Source: Panonychus citri
Lineage: Eukaryota > Arthropoda > Arachnida > Trombidiformes > Tetranychidae
Length of the DNA: 64,000 nucleotides
NCBI RefSeq assembly: GCF_014898815.1
Contig: NW_026515482.1
Span: 620,001 to 684,000 of the forward strand
Reading direction: 5' to 3'
Shown: one piece after another, positions 1-10,219 of the stretch
How the letters are laid out: every line of letters starts with the position of its first letter
Numbering within the stretch: the first letter of the stretch is position 1
Position numbers and translations under genes: made by a program
Notes under the pieces: model-generated
What the model saw: only the letters and a program-made list of their open reading frames with translations
What the model was told of the DNA's origin: nothing
The model's database searches: none

Positions 1-2079
1 ACCTTTGTAATCCATGGTACTGTTAGGATCTAGAAGATTCTAATGTAACGTCAACCATAAGTACAATCAAGTACATTGTTGAAATCAAATAATTGATTCC
101 CCTCTTTGTCGTTAAGGTGAATTCACCTTTGTCACCTTGACCAAGGTAACCTTTACTTTTTGTATATAAAGTCTTGTGTAGGCAATATACAAGTAACCAG
201 TTAAGTTTAGTTCACCTTTTTTCAAACATAAACTTTATACCTTCAACTATTATGATTTACCCCTTGTACCCTTTCTTGATTATTTAACTATTAAAGCTAT
301 TTTCTATTCTAAGTACGATCTATTGTTCAATTCTAACAGGTATAGTAATCACTTAAATAACCAAATCCTACAATACATTGATTGGTCCATAACCCTTAAT
401 AAGACCGTCGCTATTATCAGACAAATAAACCGTTGAACCGATTTAACTGTTTTCAAGATATTAAATTGAATCAAGAGTTTGGGTGATGATCTTAAAATTA
501 TCGGATGATCTGTAATTTTAATCACATCTATCTAATGCAAATCAACAACGGATGAAGGTCATTTTGTACATGATACAATCGGCTGTACGTACAAAATGTA
601 TAGTCGATTATCTTGTATCGAGATTGATTGATATAAGTAGAAATGGGATAAATGTTTTAGAGTTTACAGAATCTTTCATGAGCATTTATCATTTTTTTAA
701 ACTTTATTACATGAGCATTATTAGCCTGAAATGTGTAGGAGTGAAACTAATATATTTATACCAATTGAAATGCTTATCGGTTCTAAGCTTGATAAGAAAA
801 CAAAAGTAATCATAGTGAATTGAAATTCATTGCTTTTAACTCAGGTTCAAGTTCAACTCATAAATTTGAGGGAAATTTTCTTGTTCTTATAGCATTAGCC
901 ATGATTATCAGTGAAATGATTACTCTGATTTTTACTGTTATATTTTACTATTATTATTTTTGATTTGATTTTTTCTTGCAAGTAAATCAACTCAATCCAT
1001 TATTTTGATTGTTATTATTACTTATGAATTAGTTTGTTTCTTTTTTCTCAAAATCAAAATGAAATGATTATCATGAGTCTAATAGCAAATAAACTTTCAT
1101 TAAACTGAGCCCATGGTCATTGGTCAAGTTTTTGTATTCCAAGACGTTTTCTTGAGATAAATGAATGATTCCTAGTAAAATATCAATAACTTTGTTCTGG
1201 AAGAATAAAACTTTTTTATATAAATTCTAATGTGGGGAAATCCAATATAATAGATATTATCATGATTGCTCTTTTCTTAATGAGGCTCTTCATACACTGA
1301 CCATTTCACTGAAAAGTTATGACTGAAAATTGTCAATGAGAATTTAGAATAATCAAAAGAATTTTTTTTTCTCTTTTATAAATTTCGCCAAAAAGAAAAC
1401 AAAAACACTGAGTATTTGAAAGGACATTCAGACGATTCAATGATAACCTTAGACGATGGACTCAATGATGCTTAGAATTTACTTTTTCCATGGAAGAAAA
1501 AATGAAGAAAGATTATCATCAACATCATGAAAAGAAAAGTTTTTAAGGTTTTAAGTAACAGAAAATGTTTTTCATTTTCCATTTCTAATACTTTTCTTTT
1601 TGCCTTGAAACCAAAAAATAAAAACTTTTTTCTTAACATTCGATACAATGAACTTCTCATGGATCCTTTTCCTTTTATCATCTCTTACCATCCTACTTTT
1701 TTTCTCTCATCATCTTCTTCTCATCATCTCTTTATATTTGCCTGATAAACAACCAGATATTAAAAATTTTCTTTGCAAAAACTTTTCGAAGAAAAGAGGA
1801 CAAAACATTCTCTCTCTCTCTCTCTGGGATCACACTTTCTTTGCTCATCATCATCATGTTCAATGCTCACTTTATTAAACATCATCTTCATCACCATAAA
1901 CACCTTGTTTCAACCACTTTTCACCCAAAATCTGACTCAAAACAATTGAACAATCATCTGATTAATGTTATTAGATTTTGAAACTTTTCAAATTCAATCA
2001 AATTGTTTTTATGTTTGTTGACTGTTTATCATGGTGACAATGATGTTGTTAAACTGATGATGATAATCAGGATGATAAT
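1..2079. other. No supported gene; AT-rich left flank
   Basis: I see no convincing coding region. The open frames here (for example 552-809 and 1648-1878, plus strand) have no recognisable domain, and the second sits in a CT-rich tract that favours hydrophobic codons. A TATATAAA lies at 163-170, but no credible ORF follows it. The stretch ends at the retrotransposon target site. Confidence 0.6.
2075..2079. repeat. Target-site duplication ATAAT (left)
   Basis: ATAAT directly precedes the left LTR. The same five bases follow the right LTR at 11635-11639. A 5-bp duplication is usual for Ty3/gypsy integrases. Confidence 0.85.
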
Positions 2080-2453
2080 TGTAAGTAAATTTTGTTGTCA
2101 AAAGAACCTAAATAGGAACCCGAAGATCGACTAAACTAAGGAAACGGAGACTTTGAATTTAAGCACTTGAGTAATTAGATTTTATTGAATGTAAGGTAAA
2201 TCAGAAACTGTAATTAAATGGGTTGAAAGGTAAAGGGGTTAAACTTAATTGAACGTAAAGGTGAATCACAAAATTAGAGGTTTAACATATTTAAATCAAA
2301 CACTTAATTGGACTGAGGACCTTAGTCCAAGGGCTTGATTTATATATGTGAAGGTTAATCCTAGACAATTAGATAAGAGTTAAATAGCATGTGATTGAAT
2401 GATTAAATGGGGAAGTTAAATAAGATGACGTAATACATTAGTAATCCCTTACA
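2080..2453 (-). repeat. 3' LTR of element 1
   Basis: This 374-bp repeat starts TGTAAGTAAA and ends CCCTTACA. It matches 11257-11634 throughout except for four single-base differences in G or C run length. It contains the palindrome GGACTGAGGACCTTAGTCC at 2310-2328. Confidence 0.95.
2310..2328. repeat. LTR palindrome (3' LTR copy)
   Basis: GGACTGAGGACCTTAGTCC. The same 19 bases occur in the 5' LTR at 11487-11505, so transcripts and both DNA ends carry it. Confidence 0.85.
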
Positions 2454-2554
2454 GAGCCCCAGCTTGATGTTGCTTCCGGTGACAAATATAAAGAACCATG
2501 AAATTTTGACATCCTGGAATGTCTGAATTGAAATGGTTCCATAATGCCGCGGAA

Positions 2555-4777
2555 TCAACGTCTAATTTGTATTCTTCTTCTTATGAATTTATCAAAAATT
2601 GATAAATTGATCTCATTATACGGGGCTCTTAAATTTTCCACTCCATCGCAATAATTGTCTTCGTCAAATGATCTAGCTGGTTTTCCCATTGGTCGCTTTC
2701 TTATCTCGAACGGCCAATCTCCAATACGTTCCATAATCTTTTTAATCAGACTCGACATTTGTCTATTGTAACCATAATCAACATGAGGATAAGGATTCAT
2801 GTACATTGGATTCGCAATCGATTCTCTATGAGCTTCTTCAAATTTTTCTTGATCCACTAGATAAGATAACATCGTGAAACCTGCATCAACAATAGGTGAA
2901 TGTTGACCTTCTTGGATGACTAATCCGAAAAGGCTAAAGATGATATATTTCAACGCAATCGATGTTGTATCGTAAACACATCGATAATATGTGTTCACAT
3001 CTCTTATCTTAGGTCTTATCAGTTCCCAATCACGTTGACTAAATCCCATGGAAATGAAGTCATTTACTCCACCAGCTACACAGATAATATCTTGTTCTTT
3101 CAAGATTGCTAAAACTTTTCTTTTTGTTATCGGCCAAGTATCACATCCTTTTGTATGTTCATATGACACGCCGTGAAAAATTGTTCCATCACCAATTGCA
3201 TCTTTGGGATATCTGACCATATCATTGAATAATTGATTGCCTTCTTGATCAACGATTCCAATCCAAATCGGTAAAGATTTAGGTCCAATTATCGTTTTAA
3301 TATCAGACTTTTCAATATCTATTCCACACACTCTGATGTTTTCACTTTTGAGTCTTCGATTTGTATCCATGATTCGTTGCTTATGAATGCAAGTTGAAAG
3401 ATTGAAGATTTGATCAGGATTGCTTTTCTTTGCTAACCATTCAAGCTTTTTAGCTCTTCTCTTCTTATCTTGTTTTCTTTCTAGTCCCAATTGGCTTTCT
3501 TTTTCCCATCTTTTTCGGCGTTTAATCATCTTTTTCTTCTGCTCTGATGTTAACTTTGGATCGTTTCTTAAATCATCAATTGTTAATCTTATCTTGGGTC
3601 TACCTTTGACTGCTGTTTCTCCTGGACCGATACCTTCATTGATTTCTTTGTGAATTGGTTGGGATGCTGAAGAAGGTCCTCCTTCGTCGTTCCAATCAAT
3701 TTCCATATCAACAGTTGGGTAACCAACTTTAGCTGCAACAGCATAGTGATCCCATGATCCCCATTCTGGCTGTTTTTCTACTTCGATCTCTTTAGATGTT
3801 GATGGTTCAGGATCTTTCGATTGACTTGAATTCGATTCATGATCTTGACTTGAGTAAATAAGCTCTTCATCTTTCTGCTCGTAAAATGGATCGACTGGAC
3901 TTGAACTAGTAGTTGCACGAGGTCCTTGTGCTTCTTCTAGTCTTTGTCTTTTCTCAAATGGTTCATCTTGACTTGATTTTCGTTTACCATATTGAATAGT
4001 TACTAAATCAGGATATTGAACAATGAGACGAGCATCAAATGCTTTACAATAATCGTTCACATTTACCAATGGATTTTCAGGGCTTTCTAAAGGTGGAATC
4101 ACTGCAACTTTATCCTTTTCTTTAATCTGTTCAAGATTTGATCTGATGTAGGCAAGGATCGAATTGACCTTTAAATGTTCACCTTGACATATTTGAATAT
4201 GTCTGAGCATTTCATAATAGTTTCCCTTTTCTTGACAGAAAAAGTTTCTACAATGAACTTGAAATTCACTAAAAACTTTCACTTCATCACTGTTGATTGC
4301 TTGAACTTTAGAAAGGTTACTTCCTAAACATGAGACACAATCGAATCTTTTACCTTCCATATTGTCGAGGTCAGGGTTTGGGTTACCATTACGAAAATTG
4401 AAGATGAAACTTAACAATTTGATACAATATTTACAATAAAACTCTTTGCAGTTCTCACATTTATATGGATTTACAGGGACATGGTCGCAAAATTTACATG
4501 AAATTGCGATCAGGTATCTTTCTGTGTCTTTCTTTGGTAATTCAGAGAAGATTAATCCATGAAAGAAATTTTCAATTCCAATGGTTGACAATCTTTTTCC
4601 GACGAATTTGTTGAGCTTTTCTCTGATTAATAATTCCAATGTCTTTTTAGGAACTTTCCAAAATTGAGATAATTCGTCCATCTTTTCTTTGGCTTTTTCA
4701 AGCTTAACTCTTTCCTTCTTGTTCTCAACAAGGTTGAGATGTTGTTCTTTTCGAGGAAAAAGGTCCTCTTTCCTCAA
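2555..4777 (-). CDS. Third ORF of element 1: RING/TRAF-like zinc finger plus DEDDh exonuclease-like domain
   Basis: This 740-codon frame sits where errantiviruses carry env, but it is not env-like: I see no signal peptide or membrane span. The first codon is TTG, directly after an in-frame TAA. The first ATG is residue 33 (4681), so it starts there or is joined by splicing. Residues 94-150 form a cysteine module (C94, C97, C107, C110, C115, C118, C147, C150) like a RING or TRAF zinc finger. A CCHC-type cluster follows (C176, C181, H193, C197). A Ser/Glu-rich linker and a Lys/Arg-rich patch (about 415-450, possibly nuclear-targeting) lead to residues 480-645. That part follows the REXO/ISG20 family motif by motif: GIDIE (D487, E489), VND (D573), IRD, and HSPIVDA (H626, D631). 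This is the complete DEDDh set. Such enzymes trim RNA or DNA from the 3' end. The role in the element is unknown. Confidence 0.85.
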   Translation of the reverse strand: MRKEDLFPRKEQHLNLVENKKERVKLEKAKEKMDELSQFWKVPKKTLELLIREKLNKFVGKRLSTIGIENFFHGLIFSELPKKDTERYLIAISCKFCDHVPVNPYKCENCKEFYCKYCIKLLSFIFNFRNGNPNPDLDNMEGKRFDCVSCLGSNLSKVQAINSDEVKVFSEFQVHCRNFFCQEKGNYYEMLRHIQICQGEHLKVNSILAYIRSNLEQIKEKDKVAVIPPLESPENPLVNVNDYCKAFDARLIVQYPDLVTIQYGKRKSSQDEPFEKRQRLEEAQGPRATTSSSPVDPFYEQKDEELIYSSQDHESNSSQSKDPEPSTSKEIEVEKQPEWGSWDHYAVAAKVGYPTVDMEIDWNDEGGPSSASQPIHKEINEGIGPGETAVKGRPKIRLTIDDLRNDPKLTSEQKKKMIKRRKRWEKESQLGLERKQDKKRRAKKLEWLAKKSNPDQIFNLSTCIHKQRIMDTNRRLKSENIRVCGIDIEKSDIKTIIGPKSLPIWIGIVDQEGNQLFNDMVRYPKDAIGDGTIFHGVSYEHTKGCDTWPITKRKVLAILKEQDIICVAGGVNDFISMGFSQRDWELIRPKIRDVNTYYRCVYDTTSIALKYIIFSLFGLVIQEGQHSPIVDAGFTMLSYLVDQEKFEEAHRESIANPMYMNPYPHVDYGYNRQMSSLIKKIMERIGDWPFEIRKRPMGKPARSFDEDNYCDGVENLRAPYNEINLSIFDKFIRRRIQIRR
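4752..4774. repeat. Palindrome at the beginning of the third ORF
   Basis: Arms GAGGAAA and TTTCCTC flank AAGGTCCTC. It overlaps the first codons of the exonuclease ORF. A site at 8898-8920 has the same arms with the centre AAGAGCCTC. Confidence 0.85.
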
Positions 4778-5600
4778 TTAGAAACAATTATCTCTTGTTG
4801 GTTAATTGTGATGAAAATGTTGATCACTGATTTAACACTAAATCTAAGGTGTTAGTTGTCACTAGGATTTACACGGAAATTTGTGATTTACACGGGAGAA
4901 TTGGATTTACACGGAAATTTGTTATATCGGGACACAGTAGCTTATAAAGGGACAATTTAAATTTTCACGGAAATTTGTTCAAACTATTGAACAAATGAAT
5001 TGTTGATCACTTGATCAATTAGAATTGGGTGAGAGGTCCTTTCGCCCTTTTCTTAATTGAATCAAATTTCACCAAATTAACAAAATTAAAGGTTAAAAAC
5101 ATAATTAATCAATTGTAACAATTTGAACAATGACAAACCAGAACACAAAATGGCCGATACAATGGCGTCTCAATTGTTTCAAAGGGTTGAGTGAGCACGT
5201 TGAGGGAGTCGATAACGTGACAAAGGTTAATCTTAGTCACCCCCTGGTGTTAATTTACTCATTTGTGTTTAGCTTTTTCTCTGATGTTAGATTTGGTTTG
5301 TGTCCATTTGTTTAATTAATTAATTAATTAATTAGTTGATTCAGTTAATTAATTTTGAGGTCAGAGGTCCTTTGACCACAAAATTAATTACTGAACAAGG
5401 TGCCTGAAAGTGTTAATGTATATGGGTTAGTAAAATTTTCTAAACGGATTTTCAATTATTCTTTTCTCTTTTCTTTTCTAAAGAGAAAATTTTTCTTCTA
5501 TTTATTCTAAGTGCTTTTTGTTAGTAACTAATGATTAGTCTTAATTAGAATGAGAATTAAATGAACTTGAAATGAATTGGAATGAGGTCCTTATTCCTTT
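4778..5600 (-). other. Non-coding spacer between integrase and third ORF, element 1
   Basis: This 0.8-kb stretch has no long frame on the element's coding strand. It holds two exact copies of GGATTTACACGGAAATTTGT (4865-4884 and 4903-4922), a partial copy near 4885, a related copy at 4962-4979, and palindromes at 5027, 5359 and 5579. A TTAA tandem run lies near 5314. It could carry splice signals for a subgenomic mRNA of the third ORF. That is inference. Confidence 0.6.
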
Positions 5601-7586
5601 TCACTTCGAAATCATTTGAATTTGATTTCGTTTTCGGGTTCTTGTGGTCATTTCATGTGACTGTTGATACACTTTCTTTTTGTATGTTCTTTTCTTTTGC
5701 ACTGTCTGTTCACTTGTTTCTCTTAATGAATCACAGTTTTCACTTTGTTCACTTGATTGTTCACATGGATGATTTATCTCGTCACTTTTAAGTTGATCTT
5801 TGTTGATTTCACTGTTTTCTTTTTGCGGTAGTTGTTGTGGGTTAGGAATTAGGTTTTCCTTTTCTTTCTCATTATTAGCGTTTCCAAGCTTCTCCTCTGT
5901 TTCTTTACTTTCGTTGTTAGCTTCTTCAAGCTTCTCATTAGTTTCTTCGATTTCACTTTGCTCGATTTCTGTGTCACTATCGTTCCAATTAATTACCTTT
6001 GAAACTTCAACCTTTTCTTTTTGGTCTCGTTGGGGTGGTGATTGTTCATTAGAGGAAGAAGGTCCTCCTTCCTCTTGATGTTCAATCCTTTCTTCCATCG
6101 ACTTGGTTGACGGGTGTTTGTTCAAAAGGGATTGATAGTTGTTCGGAAGTCTTCCCACTATCTTCTTGATTCTTTCATAATTGAACGTTTTTATCTTCTT
6201 TGTATAAACACAAATCAATTTCGCTGTTGAATCATATGTATCAAGTACGATGTATTTACCAGTGAATTTTTGTTTCATAAATGATGGTCCAACTGTATAC
6301 GGAACAGGTTTGACTCTTGCCAAATCGCCTCTTTTCAAATTTGGTTCTTTTTGTGTTAAGTTTCTTTCGTTTGCTGATTGTTCAGATTTATCGTTCAGAA
6401 CTTCTTTCGCTTTCTCTCTTGACCCAATAATATCATTATCTTTGTATAATGGTGTTATTTCAAATCTGTTGTGTAGGAGTGAGCGAGGCTCGTAATTGTA
6501 AAGAAGTTGAAATGGTGACTTGCCAATATCAGTTTTTATCGAATTGTTATAGCTGAACATGAGGGTCTGCAAATGAATATCCCATTCATGAGCTCTTTCT
6601 GTGTACAGTGCCATTCTCGTTTTTATTTCTCGATTCAATCGTTCCACTAGACCATTTGTTTGCGGATGATAGGGTGATGAGTTTATTAGTTGTATTTGGT
6701 TTAATTCAGCGAATCTTTTCAGCTCTTTTGATGTAAAAATTTTCCCATTATCTGTTTGTAGTATTTTCATTCTACCAAATTGATTTATGATTGACTCTAA
6801 AAGGTTTATTACATCTGAACTGTTACCTTTCTTGAAGGGCTTCGCCATTCCATATCTTGTCAATGAATCGACCGCAACAAGTACAACTGTGTTACCTGTT
6901 GTTGATGGTGTGAACGGTCCGATCATATCCATCTGAACTCTTTCCATTGGGTAATCAGCGACTTTCATTCCTTTCGCTTTACCTTCTTTATATGTTTTTG
7001 ACTTGTATTGTTGACATTTTTCACATGAAGCAATTTTCTGTTGAATAATTTCATTCATTTCAGGGAACCAGAAATCTAATTTTATCTTTTGAATTGTCGG
7101 CTTAAAACCAAAATGTCCCGCCTCAATCGCTTCATGATATTGTTTAAATACTTGATCGATGAGTGAATCTGGAAGATAGAATCTTGATGATCCATCTTTC
7201 TTGAGTTTAAACAATATTCCATCTCGAATTTCGTATTGTCTTTTCAATCGACCTTCTTCGATTTCTTCCTTTATTAACTTTGCTCTAGTATCCTTTTCTT
7301 GTTCTCGTTTCAATTCAGATTCTGTTTCTTTTCGAACTTTTGGTTGTTTTATCGCTGCGATAAAATGTTTCTGTTGTTGGGAATCTAAATAATCGAATTC
7401 TCGGATGAATCTCAAGAGGACCTTTTGAGTTTCATCTTCGATTATTTTGTTTTCTTCTTTCAGTTCCATGTCTTCGATTATCACATCGTCTTTTTCACAG
7501 TTAACGAAATTTAAATATTTATCGAAATGATCATCTGTCATTTCGCCTTTTGTCTGTGAGCCCATTCGTTTGATCTCGAAAAACAA
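5601..7586 (-). CDS. pol: Integrase, element 1
   Basis: The 661-residue frame overlaps the end of the RNase H frame. It has the N-terminal HHCC zinc site (H151, H158, C188, C191) and the catalytic triad D220, D279 and E315, with the usual 35-residue D-to-E spacing, then a C-terminal DNA-binding region. It inserts the cDNA into the host chromosome. The tail, from about residue 500, is rich in Glu, Ser, Asn and Lys and is low complexity. Palindromes at 6052 and 7411 are embedded in it, and another (5579-5597) straddles its end. All catalytic residues are intact. Confidence 0.93.
   Translation of the reverse strand: MFFEIKRMGSQTKGEMTDDHFDKYLNFVNCEKDDVIIEDMELKEENKIIEDETQKVLLRFIREFDYLDSQQQKHFIAAIKQPKVRKETESELKREQEKDTRAKLIKEEIEEGRLKRQYEIRDGILFKLKKDGSSRFYLPDSLIDQVFKQYHEAIEAGHFGFKPTIQKIKLDFWFPEMNEIIQQKIASCEKCQQYKSKTYKEGKAKGMKVADYPMERVQMDMIGPFTPSTTGNTVVLVAVDSLTRYGMAKPFKKGNSSDVINLLESIINQFGRMKILQTDNGKIFTSKELKRFAELNQIQLINSSPYHPQTNGLVERLNREIKTRMALYTERAHEWDIHLQTLMFSYNNSIKTDIGKSPFQLLYNYEPRSLLHNRFEITPLYKDNDIIGSREKAKEVLNDKSEQSANERNLTQKEPNLKRGDLARVKPVPYTVGPSFMKQKFTGKYIVLDTYDSTAKLICVYTKKIKTFNYERIKKIVGRLPNNYQSLLNKHPSTKSMEERIEHQEEGGPSSSNEQSPPQRDQKEKVEVSKVINWNDSDTEIEQSEIEETNEKLEEANNESKETEEKLGNANNEKEKENLIPNPQQLPQKENSEINKDQLKSDEINHPCEQSSEQSENCDSLRETSEQTVQKKRTYKKKVYQQSHEMTTRTRKRNQIQMISK
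6052..6074. repeat. Palindrome in the integrase tail
   Basis: Arms GAGGAAG and CTTCCTC flank AAGGTCCTC inside the low-complexity C-terminal coding region. Confidence 0.85.
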
Positions 7587-10219
7587 TCTGCTGGATGATG
7601 TTCACCTTTCAGATATTGTACTTCGAAATCAAATTCGGAAAGATCATGTTGCCATCTCATGATTCTTGGGACTTTAAATTGTGTGTTTTTGAGCTCGCAT
7701 AGAGCATGATGATCAGATTTAACAATGAACTTTTTATGTCTCAGGAAATGTGCGAACTTTCGGCAAGCATAGACAACAGCGGCACATTCTTTTTCAGTGG
7801 TTTGCCAGCTATACATATATTTCTGCAACTTACAGCCGAAAAAGTATACTGGATTCCATGTACCTTCGTCATCTTTTTGTGCCAATATTCCACCAATTGC
7901 GACTGCTGATGCATCGACTAATACAGTTGTTTCTCTTTCAGGATAGAAGTGAGTTAATAAGCATTTCTTTGTTAATGCTTCTTTTAGTTGTTTCCAGCTT
8001 TTCAAAGTTTCTCCTTCCAATTTAATCGGGATTCCTTTGTACTTTTTCTTTACCAGTTCTTGTAATGGAGCTGCGATTTTTGCATAGTTTTCTATGAATC
8101 TCGAGAAATAGTTGAACAATCCAAGGTGAGATCTGATCTGATTCTGAGAACTCGGAGGATTGAGGGCCTTAATCCTCTCGATTTTCTTAGGATCAGGTCT
8201 GATTGTTTTACCGGATACCATGTGACCTAAACAGATAATTTCTGTTGCTCCAACTTGAAGTTTTTCGACTCGATTCTTAAAGCCAAATATTTTTAGAGCG
8301 CCAATAACTTTTCTCATATTATCACAAAGTTGATCTATTGTTTTTCCATATATAACAATATCATCAAAATATCCAAAGCAGCATGTGTACTTCAGCTCTC
8401 CAAGAACTTTATTGATTACTTCTTGAAAGTAAGATGGTGCGTCAGCCAATCCCATCGGTAATCTTTTGTATCTGTAACAACCATCTTCTGTTACAAAGCT
8501 CGTTTTATCTCTCTCTTCTTCCGGAATTTCCAACTGATAATACCCTTGACATAGATCTAATACCGTAAAATATTTGTTACCTTTGAGTTGATTTATAGCA
8601 TCGTCTATGTTAGGCATTGGGAATTTTCTTTTCTGAATTAATTTGTTCAATTCTACATATGATGTTACCATTCGCCATGTTCCATTTGGTTTTGGTACCA
8701 CAAATGCTGGAGCTCCTCCACCAACATCTGAATCTTCGATTATCCCATTTTCTTTGAACTCTTTGATTATTTTTCTTATCTCTTCTCTCATCTTCTCACT
8801 TGATCGAAATGGTTTACTCTTGGGTATTGGATTGTTACCAATATCAATTTTGAACTTTGTGAATTCTGCTGGGACACATCCGAGGTCAAATTTACTTGAG
8901 GAAAAAGAGCCTCTTTCCTCTAGTAACACTTGATAAATTTGCAGTTTTTCACTTTCACTTAGTTCTTTGTTTATTTGTTGATATAATTTGTTGTCGAGAT
9001 TTTGAAGATTTTCAGGTAAATCAATATTTGTGTCTTGAAATTCTTCAATTTTATTGATTAAAAATGGTGAATCTTCTGAATAATGTTCATTGAAAAAGTT
9101 GATGTAATTTACTCTTATTACGTTGATTTGAGGTAATTTCACTTTTGTTTGTTGATTAATGAGTTTACTTTGTTCACTATTGTTTAATTGAGTGTCTATC
9201 ACTTGATTCGGATGAGTAACGAGGTCCTTGTTACTCATTTGATGAAGTTGATTCAAATCGTAATTTGTGCCATACCAATTGGTCAATAATAGTTGAATCT
9301 CTTGTAAATTTGGTACATCAATTTTTAATCTATATTCTTGATTTAAATTAATATGTTTTAATGAATAGGGTTTTCCTAATCCATTAGCAACAATAATTAA
9401 TTGAGTCGCTTTGATTATATTTTCACCAAGCAGGATGTCATTGGAAAGACCATCAATGACATAAGCTGCTACCAATTTAGGTTCATTACCATTATACACT
9501 TTTAATGGTACAAACCATTCACATTGAATCACTTTTTGATTTGCTGATTGGAATTGTAGCTTATAAGGGTAAGCGAACAGGGCGAGTTTAACAGCGAGGT
9601 CCTTGCTTATTAAACTCGTGCACGCTCCTGTATCAAACATTCCCTCGATTTGAACTTGATTAATTGAAAATTTAATCATAGGGTGTCTTACTTTTTCCGA
9701 TGACTTGTTTTTGTTGGCGATTAGACGCGTTGTATTAACACTTCCTTCGCTTAATTGCTCTTCGACTTCCACGTTGTTAGCTTGTTTAAGCTCAGGTTTA
9801 TTCTGTTGATCTCTCTTTGGTCTCTTTTCAGGATATTTCGTCCAACAATCTTCAGAATTATGTGAGGTTGCTTTACAATGCTCACAATTTCTTTTTGTTT
9901 TCTCATTTGACTTGGGTGAATTCTGGTTTGATCGCCAGTTATCATTACCTTGAGAAGGTCGTGACCTTGATGGATAACCTCTCTCTTGACTTCTTTTGTT
10001 CTTTTGCCAATGACCTATTACCTTGCTTTTTATTTTCTCGATTTCCAAATCAGTTATCTCTGGAATGATTTCATTCTGTATATAATAAGGGATTGATGAT
10101 AACATTGCGATTGCTAATGTTTCATTAGTAGCTGAAGGATAGATAATTTTTAAAGAAGTTTCAATTCGTTTAAAGTGATCGCGTGGATCTGTTTTAGGAT
10201 CATATCGTTTTTGTACCAC
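7538..10219 (-). CDS. pol: Gag C-terminus, protease, reverse transcriptase and RNase H, element 1
   Basis: This is an 893-residue open frame whose first codon is not ATG, so it is the continuation of Gag. It has a CCHC zinc knuckle (C112, C115, H120, C125), then an aspartic protease DTG at 196-198. The reverse transcriptase has LDLCQGYYQ near 554 and the active-site YFDD at 617-620. RNase H carries D769, E811 and D836. It copies element RNA into DNA in the particle. The frame stops at 7538 while the integrase frame is already open, and the junction lies in a short A run, so a one-base run-length change (real, programmed or technical) separates them. Palindromes of the AGGTCCT family lie inside it at 8156, 8898, 9212 and 9583. 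Confidence 0.95.
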   Translation of the reverse strand: MVQKRYDPKTDPRDHFKRIETSLKIIYPSATNETLAIAMLSSIPYYIQNEIIPEITDLEIEKIKSKVIGHWQKNKRSQERGYPSRSRPSQGNDNWRSNQNSPKSNEKTKRNCEHCKATSHNSEDCWTKYPEKRPKRDQQNKPELKQANNVEVEEQLSEGSVNTTRLIANKNKSSEKVRHPMIKFSINQVQIEGMFDTGACTSLISKDLAVKLALFAYPYKLQFQSANQKVIQCEWFVPLKVYNGNEPKLVAAYVIDGLSNDILLGENIIKATQLIIVANGLGKPYSLKHINLNQEYRLKIDVPNLQEIQLLLTNWYGTNYDLNQLHQMSNKDLVTHPNQVIDTQLNNSEQSKLINQQTKVKLPQINVIRVNYINFFNEHYSEDSPFLINKIEEFQDTNIDLPENLQNLDNKLYQQINKELSESEKLQIYQVLLEERGSFSSSKFDLGCVPAEFTKFKIDIGNNPIPKSKPFRSSEKMREEIRKIIKEFKENGIIEDSDVGGGAPAFVVPKPNGTWRMVTSYVELNKLIQKRKFPMPNIDDAINQLKGNKYFTVLDLCQGYYQLEIPEEERDKTSFVTEDGCYRYKRLPMGLADAPSYFQEVINKVLGELKYTCCFGYFDDIVIYGKTIDQLCDNMRKVIGALKIFGFKNRVEKLQVGATEIICLGHMVSGKTIRPDPKKIERIKALNPPSSQNQIRSHLGLFNYFSRFIENYAKIAAPLQELVKKKYKGIPIKLEGETLKSWKQLKEALTKKCLLTHFYPERETTVLVDASAVAIGGILAQKDDEGTWNPVYFFGCKLQKYMYSWQTTEKECAAVVYACRKFAHFLRHKKFIVKSDHHALCELKNTQFKVPRIMRWQHDLSEFDFEVQYLKGEHHPADCFSRSNEWAHRQKAK
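9212..9238. repeat. Palindrome with 9-bp perfect arms
   Basis: Arms ATGAGTAAC and GTTACTCAT flank the centre GAGGTCCTT. It lies inside the gag-pol frame downstream of the protease and keeps that frame open. Confidence 0.9.
9583..9617. repeat. Two-tier palindrome just after the protease active site
   Basis: Outer arms GAGTTTAA (9583-9590) and TTAAACTC (9610-9617) enclose inner AGC/GCT arms around GAGGTCCTT. It codes for residues immediately after the DTG motif. Confidence 0.85.

Noticed and set aside
552..809. 85-residue plus-strand ORF
   Set aside because: No domain, no promoter or signal sequence that makes sense, and AT-rich codons as expected by chance.
1648..1878. 76-residue ORF with a signal-peptide-like start and KKR
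   Set aside because: It lies in CT-rich low-complexity DNA that automatically gives Leu/Ser/Phe runs, and no peptide-like region follows.
9954..9969. Palindrome AAGGTCGTGACCTT in gag
   Set aside because: Self-complementary, but lacks the AGGTCCT centre, so I did not count it in the family.
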